This document shows positions 1 to 7,208 of a stretch of DNA of 9,232 bases, piece by piece. This DNA comes from an uncultured Gemella sp. (GTDB lineage: Bacteria; Bacillota; Bacilli; Staphylococcales; Gemellaceae). The stretch lies in NCBI GenBank assembly GCA_947254465.1, contig CAMYEU010000052.1, positions 1 through 9,232 on the forward strand. The letters run 5' to 3'. Numbering within the stretch: position 1 is the first letter of the stretch; each line of letters opens with the position of its first letter. The notes beneath the pieces are model-generated. The model was not told where the DNA came from. It did not search any database and was given only the letters and a program-made list of their open reading frames with translations. The position numbers and the translations under genes were made by a program.

Positions 1-1728
1 ATCAAATGCTTTAACACGTTTGTTAACCCATGTCATTGATTGTTGCCAGCTGAATGGTAACCAAGCAGCTTCTTCTCTGAATTGTTTATCAAATTTTTGA
101 TATGCTTCTTTAAGTTTAGCATCATCGAACATATCACTACTTCCCATTGCAGTTAATGATTTTTCTAATTCTTCTGTTGTGTAACGTTGTAAGTTAAGTG
201 GTGAAGTTTTACTTACAAATCCACCTGGGTTTGGATCACTTCCTAATCCCCAAGCTCCTTGGAAGATATCGATTCCTGGATCATCTGCCTGCACACGTTG
301 AGACCAGTCTTTAGATGACATAAGTTTTCCGTCTACTAATTTAACATCTAATCCTACTTCTTTCCAAGATTTAACGAATGTATCAGCTAATGTTTGGTCG
401 AAGTCTTGACCTACGTTACGGATAGCGAAGTTGAATGTAAGTTTTTTACCATTTTTATCTTCTCTTAATCCGTCTCCGTCAGTATCTTTAAGCCCTGCTT
501 CATCAAGAAGTTTTTTCGCTTTTTCTACGTTCTTAGTATATTTTTCACCATCTTTGTTGTAGAACATTTTAACGATTGGTGGATAGAATCCAGAACCAGT
601 TGGTGTGAAACGTAATCCTTTATAGATTTTTTCATTAATTTGATCCCAATCTACCGCATAACCGAATGCTTGACGTACACGTTTGTCAGCTGCTTTAGCG
701 TTTGGATCTACTTCTACTTCACCTTTTTCTTTGTTGAACTTACCTAGTTTGAATCCTACGTATGATACATAGTAATCAGATTCTCCTAAGATTGTTCCGT
801 TTTTAGCGTCTTTAGTACCATCCCAGATACCAGTAGTTAAACTATCCATTAAGTCTACATCACCATTTTTAAGAACAGCACTTGCTTGAGCTGGTGATAC
901 AACCTTGAATTGGATTTCTGGAATTTTCACTTCAGATTTTTTGTAGTAATAAGGGTTCGCTTTCGCTAATACACTTTCCCCGTTTACTACTTTATCTAAG
1001 TAATATGGTCCATAAGATAATGGTTTTTTATTTAAGTCTGCTTCAGCAAATTTAGTGAAGTCTTTTGATGCAGCTTCTACTTGAGATTTATTTAAGAATT
1101 CTGCAACGAATCCATTACCCCATAATAATGCTGGCTTAATTTCTGTATACTTAAGTACTACAGTTTTATCATCTTTTTTAACTACACCAGAGATGTTTTT
1201 AGCTTTTCCATCGTGGTAGTCTTTCATACCTTCAATTACTTCGTACTCATCACTGTAACGAACGTTTTCTGTATACTTAGGATTCCCCATAAGTTCATAA
1301 GTCGCAACGATATCGTCCGCTTTTACGTCTTCTCCGTTACTCCATTTAAGATCTTTATGAATAGTTAATGTAACTTCTTTTTTCTCACGATCTACATGAA
1401 ACATAACCGGTGCTTCTTTATCATCTTGTTTTTGACGGTTTGCATCGTCAAGTGGGAACGCTCCTGCCATTGTATATTTCATTACATCATAATCTGTTGA
1501 TTGTAAATAAAATACTGGGTTAAACATCCCTGTTAGTGGATCAGCAGAAGCAATGCCAATTTTAAGTTGTTGGCCACTAAGTGCATTTCCACCATTATCT
1601 ACAGCTGTCTTAAACTCTACAGCTGCCTTTGTTCCCTTAGAATTGTTACTTGCGCTTGAACATCCTGCAAGTAACATTGTGAGAGCCATAGCTGAACTAA
1701 CTACCTTTAACATTTTTTTCTTTTCCAT
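1..1728 (-). CDS. oppA: Oligopeptide ABC transporter substrate-binding lipoprotein OppA, 3' end missing
   Basis: Captures extracellular peptides and delivers them to the OppBCDF importer; anchored outside the membrane by lipid. The frame is open for 576 codons from ATG at 1728 to the window edge, so the C-terminus is missing. Residues 1-23 form a lipoprotein signal: KKK after the start, a hydrophobic stretch, then lipobox LLAGC with the lipidated cysteine at 23, followed by a Ser/Asn/Lys-rich linker. The mature part is a type-5 (SBP_bac_5) solute-binding protein, with patches such as the predicted-helix region ADKRVRQAFGYAVDWDQI and a DTDGDGLRED loop that resembles a calcium-binding motif. 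The start is supported by GGAGG at 1737-1741, 8 nt upstream. It follows oppC but has its own promoter and CodY-like site. The family assignment is secure; peptide specificity cannot be read from sequence. Confidence 0.95.
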   Translation of the reverse strand, partial: MEKKKMLKVVSSAMALTMLLAGCSSASNNSKGTKAAVEFKTAVDNGGNALSGQQLKIGIASADPLTGMFNPVFYLQSTDYDVMKYTMAGAFPLDDANRQKQDDKEAPVMFHVDREKKEVTLTIHKDLKWSNGEDVKADDIVATYELMGNPKYTENVRYSDEYEVIEGMKDYHDGKAKNISGVVKKDDKTVVLKYTEIKPALLWGNGFVAEFLNKSQVEAASKDFTKFAEADLNKKPLSYGPYYLDKVVNGESVLAKANPYYYKKSEVKIPEIQFKVVSPAQASAVLKNGDVDLMDSLTTGIWDGTKDAKNGTILGESDYYVSYVGFKLGKFNKEKGEVEVDPNAKAADKRVRQAFGYAVDWDQINEKIYKGLRFTPTGSGFYPPIVKMFYNKDGEKYTKNVEKAKKLLDEAGLKDTDGDGLREDKNGKKLTFNFAIRNVGQDFDQTLADTFVKSWKEVGLDVKLVDGKLMSSKDWSQRVQADDPGIDIFQGAWGLGSDPNPGGFVSKTSPLNLQRYTTEELEKSLTAMGSSDMFDDAKLKEAYQKFDKQFREEAAWLPFSWQQSMTWVNKRVKAFD

Positions 1729-1743
1729 TATCTTATCCTCCAT

Positions 1744-1760
1744 GCTGTATTGTGTACAGC
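1744..1760 (-). repeat. Small inverted repeat in the oppA 5' UTR
   Basis: GCTGTA and TACAGC form a perfect 6-bp inverted repeat around a 5-nt centre. In the predicted oppA mRNA it would be a hairpin ending two nucleotides before the GGAGG ribosome binding site. It could stabilise the 5' end, modulate ribosome access, or be a protein operator; the sequence does not distinguish these. Confidence 0.4.
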
Positions 1761-1786
1761 CTTTCTTATAAATATTATTTTTAGCA

Positions 1787-1815
1787 ATTATACCAAAGAA
1801 ATTTATATGAGTCAA
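1787..1815 (-). promoter_or_regulatory. SigA-type promoter of oppA
   Basis: Read on the minus strand, TTGACT (1810-1815) and TATAAT (1787-1792) are separated by exactly 17 nt, and TGG before the -10 gives an extended -10. Transcription would begin near 1780, leaving a leader of about 52 nt before the oppA start. This is one of the best promoters in the window and makes oppA independent of the oppDFBC transcript. Confidence 0.85.
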
Positions 1816-1817
1816 GT

Positions 1818-1832
1818 AATTGTCAGATAATT
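1818..1832 (-). promoter_or_regulatory. CodY-box-like operator at the oppA promoter
   Basis: AATTGTCAGATAATT matches the CodY consensus AATTTTCWGAAAATT at 13 of 15 positions. It lies 2 bp upstream of the oppA -35 hexamer, a position suited to repression or to competition with RNA polymerase. CodY is the GTP/branched-chain amino-acid sensor of low-GC Gram-positive bacteria, and opp genes are classic targets. Binding is inferred, not shown. Confidence 0.55.
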
Positions 1833-2131
1833 TTACAGTATTTTCCCTTTAATTCGTTATATTTAGCTAATTTTACTTTCAATTCATTTAAACAATTTTA
1901 ATTTTCTGTATCAATGGAGTTTTTCCTACTGTTTCATCCCCACACATAGCTATTTTCTTCATACTAATTTTTCAAATTATAAAAAATACTTATATCATTT
2001 ATAATTAAAATATTAAATAGTTTTAAAATCTCAAAATAAAAACAATCAGTACTACTGTCCTAATTAAAGCAAACTTACTGTGTAATATCTTAGATAAAAA
2101 ATATGCTGCTAATTTCATATCTTCAAAATAG
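1833..2131. other. AT-rich intergenic stretch between oppC terminator and oppA promoter
   Basis: About 300 bp of very AT-rich DNA with many stops in all frames. Apart from the short P-loop-like reading frame at 1888-1962, listed separately, I see no gene, RNA motif or convincing promoter. AATTTTCTG at 1900-1908 matches only the left part of a CodY box and is probably chance. Confidence 0.5.
1888..1962 (-). pseudogene. 24-codon frame with a Walker A-like motif, possible gene remnant
   Basis: ATG at 1962 opens a 24-codon frame beginning MKKIAMCG and containing GDETVGKT, which fits the P-loop pattern GxxxxGK[ST]. It is preceded by a beta-strand-like segment and followed by PLIQKIK, as at the start of a small GTPase or a EutP-like protein. 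A stop follows at 1888. A different frame just downstream then stays open for about 22 more codons, rich in Lys, Leu and Glu. There is no recognisable ribosome binding site. It could be a decayed fragment of a P-loop NTPase gene or a coincidence in AT-rich DNA. Confidence 0.2.
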
Positions 2132-2170
2132 TAAAAAGTCATGTAGAAAATATTTCTACATGACTTTTTA
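2132..2170 (-). terminator. Rho-independent terminator of oppDFBC
   Basis: A perfect 18-bp inverted repeat (2132-2149 with 2153-2170) with a 3-nt loop begins 2 nt after the oppC stop codon, and its 3' arm ends in a T run when read on the minus strand. The stem is AT-rich, with GTCATGTAG at its core. The A/T flanks are symmetrical, so it might also stop plus-strand transcription. It separates oppC from the independently promoted oppA. Confidence 0.85.
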
Positions 2171-2172
2171 AA

Positions 2173-3078
2173 TTATAATCTTTGTCTAGCATCTAAACTA
2201 CGTCTTAATGCTCCACCGATAGAGTTAATACATAAAACGATAACTAAGATTGCAAGGGCTGCTGGTAGCCAAATATACATTTTGTTAATAAGTACGTCCG
2301 CATCTTTTGCATATGATAACATAGTACCGATACTTGGTGTTCCTGCTGGAAGACCAAATCCAAGATATGTTAGACCTACTTCAATACCCATATTAGCCGC
2401 CAATGATAACGTAGCTTCTACTATAATTATAGAACTGATATTAGGTAAGATTCCTTTTAGCATAATTTTCCAATCAGGTGTACCCATAGTTTTCGAAGCT
2501 AGAACATAATCACGACGTGATTCTGATAAAGCTTTACTACGCACTAAACGAGTTGATCCCATCCATGCGAATGCTGATAAAATCAAGATGAACAGTACTA
2601 GACCGTAATCGCGTTTAATACTTACGAATACGATGATTACCATCAATGTTGGGATAATTACCATAAAATCTACAAAACGCATAACAATATTATCAACACG
2701 TCCACCGTAGTAAGCAATAACTAATCCTACTGCAGTACCAAAACCAATTGTAATTGCTGTTACTGCCACTGCGATAAGAATAGAGTTAAGCATTCCCATC
2801 ATTAGCCATCCAAATACTGAGTGACCACCTACGTCTGTACCTAATAAGAATCCATCCTCACCAGGTTTTAAGAAAATATTTAATAAATCTACATCAAAGT
2901 AAGTACTATATACACCACTTACACGAATGTAAATATTGAAAAGTACTACGAAAATTAAGATAGCACTTAGTGTAATTAAAGCTGCAAATGCACCTTTATC
3001 TTTTTTAAACTCACGAGCTACAACTGAAAACCCAGAAGGAGTTTTAGTTATAACTTTTTCTTCTTTTGCTTTTGTCAT
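2173..3078 (-). CDS. oppC: Oligopeptide ABC transporter permease OppC
   Basis: Second transmembrane subunit of the peptide importer; pairs with OppB to form the membrane channel. It has 301 residues, normal for the family. A cytoplasmic N-terminus of about 30 residues leads into TM1 (about 30-50), a periplasmic-side segment, then the BPD_transp_1 domain with five more hydrophobic spans. The EAA loop that contacts the ATPases lies at about 190-215 (DYVLASKTMGTPDWKIM...LP). The OppC hallmark LGTD at 79-82 is present, but the usual following GRD reads GHS (85-87). The ATG at 3078 has GGAGGA at 3088-3093, 9 nt upstream and touching the oppB stop codon, so the two genes are translationally coupled. 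It is the last gene of the oppDFBC unit. Confidence 0.95.
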   Translation of the reverse strand: MTKAKEEKVITKTPSGFSVVAREFKKDKGAFAALITLSAILIFVVLFNIYIRVSGVYSTYFDVDLLNIFLKPGEDGFLLGTDVGGHSVFGWLMMGMLNSILIAVAVTAITIGFGTAVGLVIAYYGGRVDNIVMRFVDFMVIIPTLMVIIVFVSIKRDYGLVLFILILSAFAWMGSTRLVRSKALSESRRDYVLASKTMGTPDWKIMLKGILPNISSIIIVEATLSLAANMGIEVGLTYLGFGLPAGTPSIGTMLSYAKDADVLINKMYIWLPAALAILVIVLCINSIGGALRRSLDARQRL

Positions 3079-3092
3079 TGTTCAACGTCCTC

Positions 3093-4058
3093 CTAGTCCA
3101 ATTTAATACGTGGGTCTACAATCGCCATGATAATATCACTTAACGTACTACCAAGCAGTGTTAAGAATCCAGAGAATAACATTAATGTTGTAACAACACT
3201 ATAGTCTCTATCTTGAATACTTTGGTAGAACAGTTGTCCCATTCCTGGGTAACCAAAGATTGTTTCTACGAAGATACCACCACTGAATAATCCAGTAATA
3301 GAGAATCCGAAGAATGCTGCGATTGGTAAAATAGAGTTTCTGAAGATGTGTCCTGAGTAAACTTTTTTAACTGGTACACCTTTAGAACGAGCTGTTTTTA
3401 CATAGTCACTTTGTTTTGCATCGATAACTTCATTACGTAAATATTGAACAGTTGATACCGTTGATAATAACGCTAAACAGATACCAGGTAACACTAAGTG
3501 TTCTAGTTTGTTAATATAGTATGTGAATGTTCCTGGATCAAGGTTAACATCTACAGATCCACTTGTTGGGAACCATCCTAAACCGAAACCAAATACCGCA
3601 ATCATAAATAAGTATAATACGAATGATGGAATCGCTAGGAAGAAGAAATTATAAAAGTTTACAAATTTATCGAATTTAGAACCGTTATAACGTCCCGCAT
3701 ACATTCCCATGGGAATTGCGATTGCATACATGATTACCGCTGTAAATAATGACAGGTTGAATGTATTAAAAATTCTTTCTCCAAGAAGTGTTCCTACTGA
3801 TTTACCAGTAGTATAACTTAGTCCGAAGTCTCCGTGCACAAAGTTATTCAACCAATATAGATATTGATGGTACCAAGGTTCATAGAATCCACTCGCTTGA
3901 CGAATCGCTTCAATTTGCTCTTGAGAGATTTTTGGATTTTCTGCTAAACCACTGAATGGATCCCCAGGCATAAGTTTAGCTAGACCAAACACTAGTACAC
4001 TAAGGATGAATAACTGTGGTATCATTACTAAAAATCGTTTTAAAACTACTTTCCACAT
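3093..4058 (-). CDS. oppB: Oligopeptide ABC transporter permease OppB
   Basis: First transmembrane subunit of the OppABCDF importer. It has 321 residues, typical length. TM1 lies at about 9-29, followed by the conserved PGDPF (31-35) and a large extracytoplasmic loop of about 70 residues. Five more spans follow. The EAA coupling loop is at about 218-245 (DYVKTARSKG...NSILP). FVETIFGYPGMGQL (263-276) and the C-terminal VDPRIKLD are strong OppB/DppB signatures. The start ATG shares one base with the oppF stop (TAATG), and GGAGGAG at 4066-4072 lies 7 nt upstream inside oppF, indicating translational coupling. Confidence 0.96.
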   Translation of the reverse strand: MWKVVLKRFLVMIPQLFILSVLVFGLAKLMPGDPFSGLAENPKISQEQIEAIRQASGFYEPWYHQYLYWLNNFVHGDFGLSYTTGKSVGTLLGERIFNTFNLSLFTAVIMYAIAIPMGMYAGRYNGSKFDKFVNFYNFFFLAIPSFVLYLFMIAVFGFGLGWFPTSGSVDVNLDPGTFTYYINKLEHLVLPGICLALLSTVSTVQYLRNEVIDAKQSDYVKTARSKGVPVKKVYSGHIFRNSILPIAAFFGFSITGLFSGGIFVETIFGYPGMGQLFYQSIQDRDYSVVTTLMLFSGFLTLLGSTLSDIIMAIVDPRIKLD

Positions 4059-4990
4059 TACACTTCTCCTCCTTTCATTGCTACATAGTGTGTCTCTGTT
4101 AATTTCTTAAGTGGATATACTCGTCCATCTTTGTCGAAGTAATCGTTATAATGTTTTTGATATTCTTCTTCAACAGCTTTTCTTATTTCTTTAACTTCTT
4201 TAGCTTTATCTAAGTTAGTACTTGGGATTGCTGCAATAAGACGTTTTGTATAAATGTGTTGTGGATTATTATAAATATCTTCACGTGTTCCACGCTCTAC
4301 GATACGACCACGGTACATGATATAAATGTAATCACACATGTGTTTAACAACTCCAAGGTCATGAGAAATAAATAGGTAACTTATATTAAAGTCTTTTTGA
4401 ATTTTTTTCATGAAGTTTAGAACCTGTGCTTGAACCGAAAGGTCAAGAGCAGATACTGGTTCGTCAGCTACAATTAGACGAGGATTACATGCAATCGCAC
4501 GTGCAACCCCGATACGTTGACGTTGTCCACCTGAGAATTCAAATGGATATTTGTACATAGCTTCTTCACCCATACCAACAATATTTAACAACTCTAAAAC
4601 ACGTTTCTTTGTATCTTCTTCAGATAAGTTTTCAAAATTATTAATAGGCTCTGCAACAATATCTATAATACGTTTTTTAGGGTTTAAACTAGACATTGCA
4701 TCTTGGAAAATCATTTGAACATCACGGTTATAATTAATTTTTTTGCGTGCTGCTTTTTTAGTAACATCTTCATCTTTATAGATAATTTGTCCATCAGTTG
4801 CTTTTTCTAAACCTAAAACAACTTTACCTACAGTAGTTTTTCCACTACCACTTTCTCCGATTAGCCCATACGTTTTCCCCGCTTCAATCTCAATATCAAC
4901 ACCGTCTACTGCATAAACGTAATCTTTTATTGTATTGAAAAATCCACCACGAATAGGATAATGTACTTTTAGATTTTCAACTTTAAGCAT
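4058..4990 (-). CDS. oppF: Oligopeptide ABC transporter ATP-binding protein OppF
   Basis: One of the two cytoplasmic ATPases that power peptide import; works as a heterodimer with OppD. From ATG 4990 the protein has 310 residues. Walker A GESGSGKT is at 45-52, the Q-loop glutamine at 96, signature FSGGQRQR at 152-159, Walker B LIVADEP at 172-178, and the switch histidine at 210 (SHD). The start at 4990 is preferred over an in-frame ATG at 5041. It has GGAGG at 4997-5001 (6 nt away), begins the conserved MLKVENLKVHYP, and overlaps oppD by only 8 nt (ATGCTTAA). The tail after about 265 is charged, with no cysteine cluster. Confidence 0.96.
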   Translation of the reverse strand: MLKVENLKVHYPIRGGFFNTIKDYVYAVDGVDIEIEAGKTYGLIGESGSGKTTVGKVVLGLEKATDGQIIYKDEDVTKKAARKKINYNRDVQMIFQDAMSSLNPKKRIIDIVAEPINNFENLSEEDTKKRVLELLNIVGMGEEAMYKYPFEFSGGQRQRIGVARAIACNPRLIVADEPVSALDLSVQAQVLNFMKKIQKDFNISYLFISHDLGVVKHMCDYIYIMYRGRIVERGTREDIYNNPQHIYTKRLIAAIPSTNLDKAKEVKEIRKAVEEEYQKHYNDYFDKDGRVYPLKKLTETHYVAMKGGEV

Positions 4991-5987
4991 TGTTCTCCTC
5001 CCCTTCAAATTTAAAGTTTTTATAACATGTACAACGCACATGATGTCCTTCTTCTACCTCATGTAGAGTTGGATTATGTTCATGATGTTCATCTTTAATC
5101 CAAGGAATACGGTTTGCAAAACGACATCCTTGCCTGTCTAGAGTTTTTAATGAAGGAACCATTCCTTGAATAACATAAAGTTCATCATCCGCATCTTCAT
5201 CATCAATTTGAGGAATACTGCGTAGTAAACTACGAGTATATGGGTGTTGTGGATTTTTAAAGATTTGTTCTGCAGTTCCAATCTCTACCACCTCACCAGC
5301 ATACAGTACAGCTACTCTATCTGCCATCTCAGCAACTACTCCAAGGTCGTGCGTAATAAGGATAATTCCTGCTTGCATTTCATCTTGAAGTCCTTTTATA
5401 AGGTCTAAGATTTGCGCTTGAATCGTCACATCTAGAGCTGTTGTTGGTTCATCTGCGATAAGAACACTTGGTTTACAACTCATCGCCATAGCTATCATTA
5501 CACGCTGACGCATACCACCAGATAATTCATGTGGATATTGCTTTGCACAACGTTCAGGATTTGGAATACCAACTTGTGTTAATAATTCAATTACACGTTT
5601 TTGTCTTTCTTCTGCACTTAGTTCTGTATGATAAATTAGTGCCTCTTCAATTTGTTTCCCAATTCTATGTAATGGATTTAATGAAGAAAGCGGATCTTGG
5701 AAAATCATCCCAATATCTTTTGTTCTAATTTTATTCATCTCATCTTCTGTTAAATCTAATATATTTTTTCCGTTAAAAATAATTTCTCCAGTAGACTTTG
5801 TTAGATTCTCATTGTGAAGACGCATGATAGTTGTCGCTAATGTAGACTTACCACAACCACTCTCTCCTACGATAGCTAATACTTCGTTTCTATATAGGTC
5901 CAAACTAACTTTATCAACAGCATTAAAGTAATCATCTTTGATTCTAAATGCTGTCTCTAGATTTTTAATCTCTAATAGTTTTTCCAT
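4983..5987 (-). CDS. oppD: Oligopeptide ABC transporter ATP-binding protein OppD
   Basis: First gene of the oppDFBC unit; partner ATPase of OppF. From ATG 5987 it has 334 residues. Walker A GESGCGKS is at 41-48, Q-loop glutamine 97, signature LSGGMRQR 155-162, Walker B VLIADEP 175-181, and switch histidine 213. The C-terminal oligopeptide-transporter extension starts near HPYTRSLLRSIP. An in-frame TTG at 6005 would add six residues but would lie inside the ribosome binding region. AAGGAG at 5996-6001, 8 nt before 5987, decides for the ATG. In many OppD/DppD proteins this tail carries four cysteines of an iron-sulfur site. Here GC and VRC are kept, but the RCP position reads RIP and the third cysteine is absent. 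Confidence 0.96.
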   Translation of the reverse strand: MEKLLEIKNLETAFRIKDDYFNAVDKVSLDLYRNEVLAIVGESGCGKSTLATTIMRLHNENLTKSTGEIIFNGKNILDLTEDEMNKIRTKDIGMIFQDPLSSLNPLHRIGKQIEEALIYHTELSAEERQKRVIELLTQVGIPNPERCAKQYPHELSGGMRQRVMIAMAMSCKPSVLIADEPTTALDVTIQAQILDLIKGLQDEMQAGIILITHDLGVVAEMADRVAVLYAGEVVEIGTAEQIFKNPQHPYTRSLLRSIPQIDDEDADDELYVIQGMVPSLKTLDRQGCRFANRIPWIKDEHHEHNPTLHEVEEGHHVRCTCYKNFKFEGEENNA

Positions 5988-6076
5988 TCGCCTATCTCCT
6001 TCCAATAACTTTCATCAATAATAAATACAAATTTAAACTTTATTTCATTTATTTTCTTTTTATTCTTATTTCGTTA

Positions 6077-6131
6077 TAAAGAATGATTTGTTTTGTAAAT
6101 TAAAACTTTTTTCATAAATCATATCTCTTTA
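6077..6131 (-). other. Possible hairpin in the oppD mRNA leader
   Basis: On the minus strand TAAAGA plus ATGATTT (6131-6126 and 6122-6116, with a 3-nt bulge) pairs with AAATCAT plus TCTTTA (6089-6077), giving 13 bp. An inner GTTTT/AAAAC stem (6102-6106 with 6090-6094) sits within. It would lie in the 5' UTR if transcription starts near 6140. It is very AT-rich, so the structure may be weak. Confidence 0.25.
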
Positions 6132-6147
6132 AAAACGACATAATACT

Positions 6148-6176
6148 ATATTATAAAATTTTTAGAAAAAAAGCAA
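6148..6176 (-). promoter_or_regulatory. Candidate oppD promoter
   Basis: Minus-strand TTGCTT (6171-6176) lies 17 nt from TAATAT (6148-6153). A better -10, TATAAT at 6150-6155, overlaps it, but with a 15-nt spacer. The surrounding DNA is so AT-rich that other -10-like hexamers occur, so this placement is tentative. It would give a leader of about 150 nt before oppD. Confidence 0.3.
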
Positions 6177-6186
6177 TAAAAAAGCA

Positions 6187-6215
6187 AAAATTCTATGCGA
6201 AAAAACTAGAATTTT
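6187..6215 (-). repeat. Terminator-like hairpin upstream of oppD
   Basis: AAAATTCTA and TAGAATTTT (6207-6215 and 6187-6195) form a 9-bp inverted repeat with an 11-nt loop, followed on the minus strand by two T runs. Its upstream arm overlaps both the CodY-like site and a second 7-bp repeat TTTTCTG/CAGAAAA (6212-6218 with 6227-6233), so the two hairpins cannot form together. It may be a weak backup terminator for walJ, an attenuator, or only a by-product of the palindromic operator. Confidence 0.3.
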
Positions 6216-6224
6216 CTGACTATT
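6210..6224. promoter_or_regulatory. CodY-box-like operator upstream of oppD
   Basis: AATTTTCTGACTATT matches the CodY consensus AATTTTCWGAAAATT at 13 of 15 positions, with the left half perfect. A second, weaker box overlaps at 6221-6235 (11 of 15); overlapping CodY boxes are known in this regulon. It lies about 34 bp upstream of the candidate oppD -35. Control by CodY is inferred from motif and gene function. Confidence 0.5.
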
Positions 6225-6288
6225 TACAGAAAAGGTTCTCATTTTCATATAAAAATTACTCAATATGATAATTCATTTTATATAGTAG

Positions 6289-6354
6289 AAAAAATAAGAT
6301 CAACCTCTAAAGCTAATTCTATTGGAAGAAATTTTATATAAGTTGATCTTATTT
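6289..6354 (-). terminator. Rho-independent terminator of walJ
   Basis: Minus-strand AAATAAGATCAAC/GTTGATCTTATTT arms (6342-6354 and 6292-6304) form a perfect 13-bp stem starting a few bases after the walJ stop codon, and the 3' arm runs into six T. The 37-nt loop is unusually long. The symmetrical A and T flanks mean it could also work on the plus strand. Confidence 0.75.
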
Positions 6355-6358
6355 CTTA

Positions 6359-7174
6359 TTATATTTCTATTATCTTAGTCGGAATTGCTGGATCAGTATC
6401 CATTATGACTATTTTATCATTACAATCTATAGTCTTATCTGCTTCTAGAACACAATCTATATCTTTGTGTTTAAGCGTCATTTCAGCTGCCATACGAGCC
6501 AGTTCCTTCGTATTATTTTGCTCACTTAAGTGGGCTAAAAAGACATTCTTCGTGTTATCTCCTACTATTTTTGTCAGATAATTAGCAGAGTCTGTATTCG
6601 ACAAGTGCCCCATATCTGACAATATACGCTGTTTAGTAGTCCATGGATAAGGTCCACTCAGCAACACATTCTCCTCGTGATTACTCTCATAAACAATCGT
6701 ATGCGAATCCTTTACATAATTTATCATCTTATCAGACACATATCCCGTATCTGTAAGAATACTCACCCTTTTTCCATCGCACTCAAAAGTATAAAATTGC
6801 GGATTAATCGCATCATGACTAACTCCAAAACTATTAACAACTACATCATCAAAAATCTTGCTTTCTTCTTTTTCAAAATGAAATTTTAAGTCAGAACTAA
6901 TCTCACCACATTTTGTCATATTCTGCCAAGTAAGCGCGTTGGCATATACCGGAATATTGTATTTTCTTGCCAGTACCCCCACTCCTTTAATATGGTCTAT
7001 ATGCTCATGAGTTACAAAAATTGCATTTATATCTTTAATATCACGCTCTATTCGCGCTAAGTTCTCTACTACTTTTTTCCCAGTCAGTCCAGCATCTACT
7101 AAACATCTAAAATTATTATGCTCTATAAAAATACTATTTCCACTACTACTGCTGGCTAATACCGATAATTTCAA
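6359..7174 (-). CDS. walJ: Metallo-beta-lactamase-fold hydrolase WalJ/YycJ
   Basis: Two-metal MBL-fold hydrolase of the YycJ/WalJ family. WalJ is linked to the WalRK cell-wall two-component system and to chromosome replication control; a nuclease activity has been proposed. The 271 residues match the family (B. subtilis about 264). VLASSSSGNS at 5-14 is the family's opening motif. The metal-binding signature THEHIDH lies at 55-61, with further candidate ligands H120 (GVSHD), D142 (LTDTG) and H215 (LAHLS). ESNHE (163-167) and GHLSNTDSA (189-197) are YycJ-specific. The start codon is TTG, supported by GGAGG at 7181-7185, 6 nt away; no in-frame ATG fits. It usually sits at the end of walRKHI, but here it is alone, with its own promoter and terminator. 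Confidence 0.92.
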   Translation of the reverse strand: MKLSVLASSSSGNSIFIEHNNFRCLVDAGLTGKKVVENLARIERDIKDINAIFVTHEHIDHIKGVGVLARKYNIPVYANALTWQNMTKCGEISSDLKFHFEKEESKIFDDVVVNSFGVSHDAINPQFYTFECDGKRVSILTDTGYVSDKMINYVKDSHTIVYESNHEENVLLSGPYPWTTKQRILSDMGHLSNTDSANYLTKIVGDNTKNVFLAHLSEQNNTKELARMAAEMTLKHKDIDCVLEADKTIDCNDKIVIMDTDPAIPTKIIEI

Positions 7175-7208
7175 ATTGCACCTCCATACTTAAATTTTTC
7201 ACCTTTAT

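Larger units (their letters stand above)
5988..6286. other. Upstream region of oppD
   Basis: About 300 bp of AT-rich non-coding DNA between the walJ terminator and oppD. Going toward oppD it holds a CodY-like site (6210-6224), an overlapping hairpin followed by T runs (6187-6215), a weak promoter candidate (6148-6176) and a possible leader hairpin (6077-6131), each listed separately. No open reading frame with a ribosome binding site is visible. Confidence 0.6.

Noticed and set aside
1553..1771. Plus-strand 72-codon frame across the oppA start
   Set aside because: It is the antisense shadow of the oppA signal peptide region and has no ribosome binding site.
1900..1914. Additional CodY box in the oppC-oppA gap
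   Set aside because: Only the left nine bases match; the right half diverges, as expected by chance in AT-rich DNA.
4991..5041. Longer oppF start inside oppD
   Set aside because: The 17 extra residues are not family-like, and GGAGG is placed correctly for the ATG at 4990.
5988..6005. TTG start of oppD six codons upstream
   Set aside because: It overlaps the AAGGAG ribosome binding site that serves the ATG at 5987, and has no site of its own.
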